Origin: Arthrobacter sp. U41
GTDB taxonomy: Bacteria > Actinomycetota > Actinomycetes > Actinomycetales > Micrococcaceae
Assembly: GCF_001750145.1 (NCBI RefSeq)
Contig: NZ_CP015732.1
Span: 1,488,001-1,552,000, forward strand
Direction: 5' to 3'
Length of the DNA stretch: 64,000 bases
Below, piece by piece: positions 60,833-64,000 of this stretch (position 1 is its first letter; each line of letters starts with the position of its first letter). The notes below the pieces were generated by a model that saw nothing but the letters and a program-made list of their open reading frames with translations, made no database searches and was not told the origin of the DNA. Both the position numbers and the translations under genes were made by a program.

Positions 60833-62446
60833 TCAGGCCTTGGCCGGAACCCTTTCGGCGTCACGGGACGCCGTCGAATCAGCACCTGCATCCGCCGCAG
60901 CTGCGGCGAACGGCATGTCCATTTCCACCAGGTCAATCAGCGGGTTCTCGTCCTGGTTTGCGACCAGTTCCTTGGCCTCAGCCTGGGAGTCCACGCTGGG
61001 CATGGAACCCGGCAGAGGGCGCTGGGCCGATTCCTTGAGGAAGTAGATCGCCACGGCACCGATCGCCGAGGTGGCCATCAGGTAGTAGGCCGGCATCATG
61101 TCATCGCCGGTGACGCCGATGAGGGCCGCGACGACAAACGGTGTGGTGCCGCCGAAGATGGCCACCGAGAAATTGTACGCGATGCCCATGGCGCCATAAC
61201 GGCTCGCCGTCGGGAACTGCGCCGGCAGGGCCGAGGCCAGGTTGGCCACGTAGAAGGTGACCGGGAAGGCGATCATGCCCAGGCCCAGGAGAGTGGACCA
61301 GATTTCCCCGACGCCGATCAGCATGAATGCCGGGGCGGCCAGAACCACGGTGCTGAGCGCACCGATCCACAGCACCGGGCGGCGTCCGATCCGGTCGGAC
61401 AGCTTTCCGGTGAGCGGGATGCAGAGGCTCATGATCACGAGCACGGGGATGGTCAGCAGCGTGCCGTGGACGGGATCGTAGCCCTTGGACTCGGTGAGGT
61501 ACGTCGGCATGTAGGACGTCAGGGCGTAGCCTGCGGTGTTCGCCGCTGCCACCAGGATCATGGCGACGATGAGTGAACGCCAGTAGGCCTTGACGATGCC
61601 CACCGGGCCCTTGGAGGCGGCGGCGTCGGAGGCGGTCGCGTCCTTGGCGTTTTCCTCCTGGGCGTCCAGGGTTGCCTGGAACTGGGGGGATTCCTCGATC
61701 TTGTTACGGAAGTAGATCGCGATCAGGCCCAGCGGGCCGGCGATGAGGAACGGGATCCTCCAGCCCCATTCCTCCATGGCGCTCTGGCCCATGGTCAGCT
61801 GCAGCCCGGAGACGAGTGCGGCGCCGATGGCGAAGCCGAGGTAGCTGCCCATGTCCAGGAAGCTGGCGAAGAAGCCGCGGCGTTTGTCCGGGGAGTATTC
61901 GCTCACGAAGGTGGTGGCACCGGCGTACTCGCCACCGGTGGAGAAGCCCTGGACGACCTTGAGCAGGACCAGCAGGGCAGCAGCCCACATGCCGATCTGC
62001 GCGTAGCCGGGCAGAAGGCCCACGGCGAAGGTACTCGCGGCCATCAGCATCAGCGTCCAGGCGAGGACCTTCTGGCGGCCCACCTTGTCGCCGAGCCAGC
62101 CGAAGATGACTCCGCCCAGCGGGCGGGCAATGAAGGTGGCGGCGAACGTTCCCAGCAGGAACAGGGTCTGCACGGACTTGTCCGCATCAGGCAGGAACAC
62201 CGGTCCCATGGTGGTGATCAGGTAGCCGAACACGCCGACGTCGTACCACTCCATGGTGTTACCCACGATGGTGCCGCCGAGTGCTTTCTTGAGCATTGGC
62301 TTGTTGACTACGTTGACGTCGGACTCTTTGAGTCGGCGGCGCGTCCGGAGCTTTGGTTTCCTTGCACCCTTGGGTGCAACTTGGTTGGTTCCGCCGGCGT
62401 TCATAACGCCTGCTGAAGAGTCGGTCGTGCTTCGGTCTGTGGGCAT
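60833..62446 (-). CDS. MHS-family MFS transporter (ProP-like)
   Basis: 537 residues, 12 membrane spans, metabolite:H+ symporter family (proline/betaine or organic acid uptake). NTMEWYDVGVFGYL in span 1, the loop 2-3 motif GWLGDKVGRQ (about 115), QGFSTGGEYAGA in span 4-5, SEYSPDKRRGFFAS, and the second-half copy GKLSDRIGRRPVLW. N- and C-terminal tails (about 45 and 50 residues) are charged, as in ProP. ATG 62446 has AGGAG eight bases upstream; an in-frame ATG eight codons earlier lacks one. Confidence 0.9.
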   Translation of the reverse strand: MPTDRSTTDSSAGVMNAGGTNQVAPKGARKPKLRTRRRLKESDVNVVNKPMLKKALGGTIVGNTMEWYDVGVFGYLITTMGPVFLPDADKSVQTLFLLGTFAATFIARPLGGVIFGWLGDKVGRQKVLAWTLMLMAASTFAVGLLPGYAQIGMWAAALLVLLKVVQGFSTGGEYAGATTFVSEYSPDKRRGFFASFLDMGSYLGFAIGAALVSGLQLTMGQSAMEEWGWRIPFLIAGPLGLIAIYFRNKIEESPQFQATLDAQEENAKDATASDAAASKGPVGIVKAYWRSLIVAMILVAAANTAGYALTSYMPTYLTESKGYDPVHGTLLTIPVLVIMSLCIPLTGKLSDRIGRRPVLWIGALSTVVLAAPAFMLIGVGEIWSTLLGLGMIAFPVTFYVANLASALPAQFPTASRYGAMGIAYNFSVAIFGGTTPFVVAALIGVTGDDMMPAYYLMATSAIGAVAIYFLKESAQRPLPGSMPSVDSQAEAKELVANQDENPLIDLVEMDMPFAAAAADAGADSTASRDAERVPAKA

Positions 62447-62843
62447 TTGGGCCGCTCCTATGGAGGTCATTTGCTTGCGACTTGTAGCTGCCCCGCTCTG
62501 GGCAGGCCTTCAATTTTACGCGATTTCTATGGTGTTTCCGAGTTTGGTGCCGTATCATCCGGTAATTCAGCCCCGATTGGGGGTCGGTTAGCGGATTTCT
62601 TTTCCGCCGTCTCGCCGCGCCACCGCTGGAATATCCCGTCTTCACCGGGGCCGGCACAAACTTTTTCCCGGCAACCCTGCCGACAGCGGGTTTTCCCGCC
62701 GGAACCACGCCTTTTGGGCCGCCCTCCCGCGCCCCCTGACACCCCGCAACACCGCGCAGAAAGGGTACCCAAGGGGTCCGGCAAACGCTTAGGGTTGAAT
62801 TCAGCGGAGTGCTGAACACAAAGCCCCAAAAGGAGAGCAGTCC
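62447..62843. other. 397-base divergent gap before the small charged protein
   Basis: No gene supported. Near its right end are a TAGGGT -10 candidate (62791-62796) and an inverted repeat TTCAGC-GGAGT-GCTGAA (62801-62817) followed by AAAGGAGAG for the gene at 62844. The repeat lies just after the predicted transcript start and could be an operator. Confidence 0.4.
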
Positions 62844-63077
62844 ATGACTGGCAAAGAGAGCAAGAAGAGCACTAACAGCGGAGCCGAGGCGGACACCAAG
62901 TCCCAGGCCAAGCAGGAGGAAGGCAAAGGCATCAAGTCCCGCCTCACGGACGCCCAGAAGGAGATGCTCGCCAGCAAGTCGCGGGGCGGAGCCGGCTCAC
63001 AGAGCGTCGGCCACAGCCACAAGCCCACGCACGTCAGCGGCAAGCAGGGTCCGGCCGAGAAGAAAGTCCGCTGGTAG
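62844..63077 (+). CDS. Small Lys/Ser-rich hypothetical protein
   Basis: 77 residues, very hydrophilic (Lys, Ser, Gln, Gly), predicted disordered: TGKESKKSTNSGAEADTK at the start, HSHKPTHVSGKQ near the end, last residue Trp. AAAGGAGAG precedes the ATG at good spacing. Looks like the small basic stress-type proteins of high-GC actinobacteria; no function assigned. Confidence 0.65.
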   Translation: MTGKESKKSTNSGAEADTKSQAKQEEGKGIKSRLTDAQKEMLASKSRGGAGSQSVGHSHKPTHVSGKQGPAEKKVRW

Positions 63078-63161
63078 CCCTACAGACATCGCCGGCCGGC
63101 CGACCTACGATGGTTGGACACTTCATTCCACAGCGGTAATTGCACACGGAAAGGAAGAACA

Positions 63162-63413
63162 ATGGCAGATCATCACTCAGGAGACGAGATCGAGCCGGAG
63201 GTGGCCAGCCACCTGGCCGACTCCATGGATGAGGCTCCGGGTCCCGAGCCGGTGCATCACCTTCCGCCCCCCGCATCCGAGGGGCATTCCTGGCCGGATG
63301 GCAGCGGCAAGCACCGCCACCCCAAGGACCAAGAGGATGTCCGCAGCCAGCACGTCGTGGAGGCCGCTGAGCACCGGATCAGCCGTCCGGACATCCCGCA
63401 CCGCGACAAGTGA
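63162..63413 (+). CDS. Small acidic His-rich hypothetical protein
   Basis: 83 residues, hydrophilic, with 14 or so His in short runs (ADHHSGDE, VHHLPPP, KHRHPKD, PHRDK) and an acidic first half. Could bind metal, which is inference from composition. AAAGGA precedes the ATG 63162; an in-frame upstream start lacks a ribosome site. Spaced 84 bases after the previous small gene; convergent with the DNA ligase. Confidence 0.6.
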   Translation: MADHHSGDEIEPEVASHLADSMDEAPGPEPVHHLPPPASEGHSWPDGSGKHRHPKDQEDVRSQHVVEAAEHRISRPDIPHRDK

Positions 63414-63449
63414 CAGGGCGGCTCGGCTGGCGTTGAGCCCGGCGCGGCC

Positions 63450-64000
63450 CTATTCGAAGACCACGTCCTCAGGCTTCTTGTCCAGCCGCCAGCCGCGCCA
63501 CACCGGGTGCCGGAGCTTGCCGGTACCCGTCCATTCCCCATAGGTGACCTCTCCAACAAGCCGGGCGCTCACCCAGTGGGCGTCCGAGGCATCGGCCGCC
63601 GGAACCTCCAGGAACGGCGAGGTCTTCCGCGGGAGCGCATCAAGCTGCTGGCGAAGCTCCTTGAGCTCCCGGTCGCTGAATCCGCTGCCAACCCGCCCGA
63701 CGTAGCGCAGCTTGGAACCGTCCGGGATCCCCAGCAGGAGTGAACCCACGGACTGCCCGCGTCCGCCCTTTCCCGGCCGCCAGCCGCCAACCACCACCTC
63801 CTGGGTGCGTTCGAACTTGAGTTTGAGCCAGGACCTGCTGCGCTGCCCCACGTACCGGCCGCCGGTGCGCTTGGCCATCACGCCCTCCAGCCCCAGCTCC
63901 TCGGCGCTTTCCAGGATGTGCCGGACATCGCCGTCGATCAGCGGGGAGAGTTCCACCGGGCAGCCGGAAGGGGTGAAGAACGCTTCCAGCCCGGCCCGCC
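63450..64000 (-). CDS. ATP-dependent DNA ligase (LigD-type), N-terminus beyond window
   Basis: The last 183 residues of an ATP-dependent ligase. Ligase motif IV is GLEGVMAKR and motif V WLKLKFER; the C-terminal OB-fold follows with VVVGGWRPGKGGRGQSVGSLLLG (shortened) and YVGRVGSGFSDRELKEL, ending HPVWRGWRLDKKPEDVVFE (the VWRG motif VI region). This arrangement matches the ligase domain of LigD (non-homologous end joining) or a stand-alone relative. The frame is open to the right edge. Confidence 0.9.
   Translation of the reverse strand, partial: RAGLEAFFTPSGCPVELSPLIDGDVRHILESAEELGLEGVMAKRTGGRYVGQRSRSWLKLKFERTQEVVVGGWRPGKGGRGQSVGSLLLGIPDGSKLRYVGRVGSGFSDRELKELRQQLDALPRKTSPFLEVPAADASDAHWVSARLVGEVTYGEWTGTGKLRHPVWRGWRLDKKPEDVVFE

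Overview
This window comes from a high-GC actinobacterial chromosome, most likely Arthrobacter or Pseudarthrobacter (Micrococcaceae). The basis is GC-rich codon use, frequent GTG/TTG starts, Lsr2, ClpC and DisA, an actinobacterial lysS / lsr2 / clpC / mutY / disA / radA neighbourhood, and many genes whose start codon sits 5-8 bases after a TAnnnT -10 box (leaderless pattern). Genus is inference; no rRNA is present.

Layout. 0-6 kb: thymidine kinase (cut by the left edge), lysS, a small membrane protein, lsr2 and clpC, each of the last two followed by a clear hairpin terminator. 6-12 kb: an S9 peptidase, an ArgA-like acetyltransferase and a PTS-type dihydroxyacetone kinase operon (dhaK-dhaL-dhaM, DhaM being EIIA plus HPr). 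11.7-19.4 kb: a lipoprotein/membrane pair, mutY, a secreted-type protein, an IS481-family element that has jumped into a 68-bp palindrome, disA and prfC. 19.5-24.7 kb: a Ser/Thr kinase fused to a GAF domain, a PucR-type regulator, and a ferredoxin reductase plus acyl-CoA desaturase pair. 24.7-29.4 kb: a copper-type operon on the minus strand (SHOCT protein, multicopper oxidase, CopB-type ATPase, methyltransferase) with a CsoR-type operator; both the oxidase and the ATPase carry a single-base frameshift. 29.5-38.2 kb: radA, a FUSC-like membrane protein, the high-affinity phosphate operon pstS-C-A-B behind a PHO box, and the convergent low-affinity pit/DUF47 pair. A second, intact copy of the 68-bp palindrome lies between pstB and pit.

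39-43 kb is an accessory stretch next to tRNA-Lys: a decayed serine recombinase, a RibD-type reductase, a VOC protein and broken acetyltransferases, with less GC-rich sequence. 43.3-51 kb: MarR regulator, PHP protein, lactonase-type propeller, PrmC-like methyltransferase, stress-type membrane proteins, aldo/keto reductase, dodecin and a GDSL hydrolase. 51-57 kb: a CsoR/CstR-family sensor, then a GntR regulator divergent from a four-carbon sugar-acid operon (DUF1537 kinase, frameshifted dehydrogenase, GntP permease, class II aldolase), with a perfect palindrome in the divergent gap. 57-64 kb: membrane acyltransferase, small acetyltransferase, SDR oxidoreductase, an MHS/ProP-type transporter, two small charged proteins and the end of an ATP-dependent DNA ligase.

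Stand-outs are the 68-bp palindrome family (one copy split by an insertion sequence with a 15-bp target duplication), the shared leaderless promoter spacing at a dozen genes, a multi-branched inverted-repeat structure at 38388-38471, four single-gene frameshifts that could be real decay or homopolymer sequencing errors, and a sugar-acid operon whose gene content differs from the described threonate/erythronate pathways. All protein identities are from motif and family recognition by eye; no search was run.
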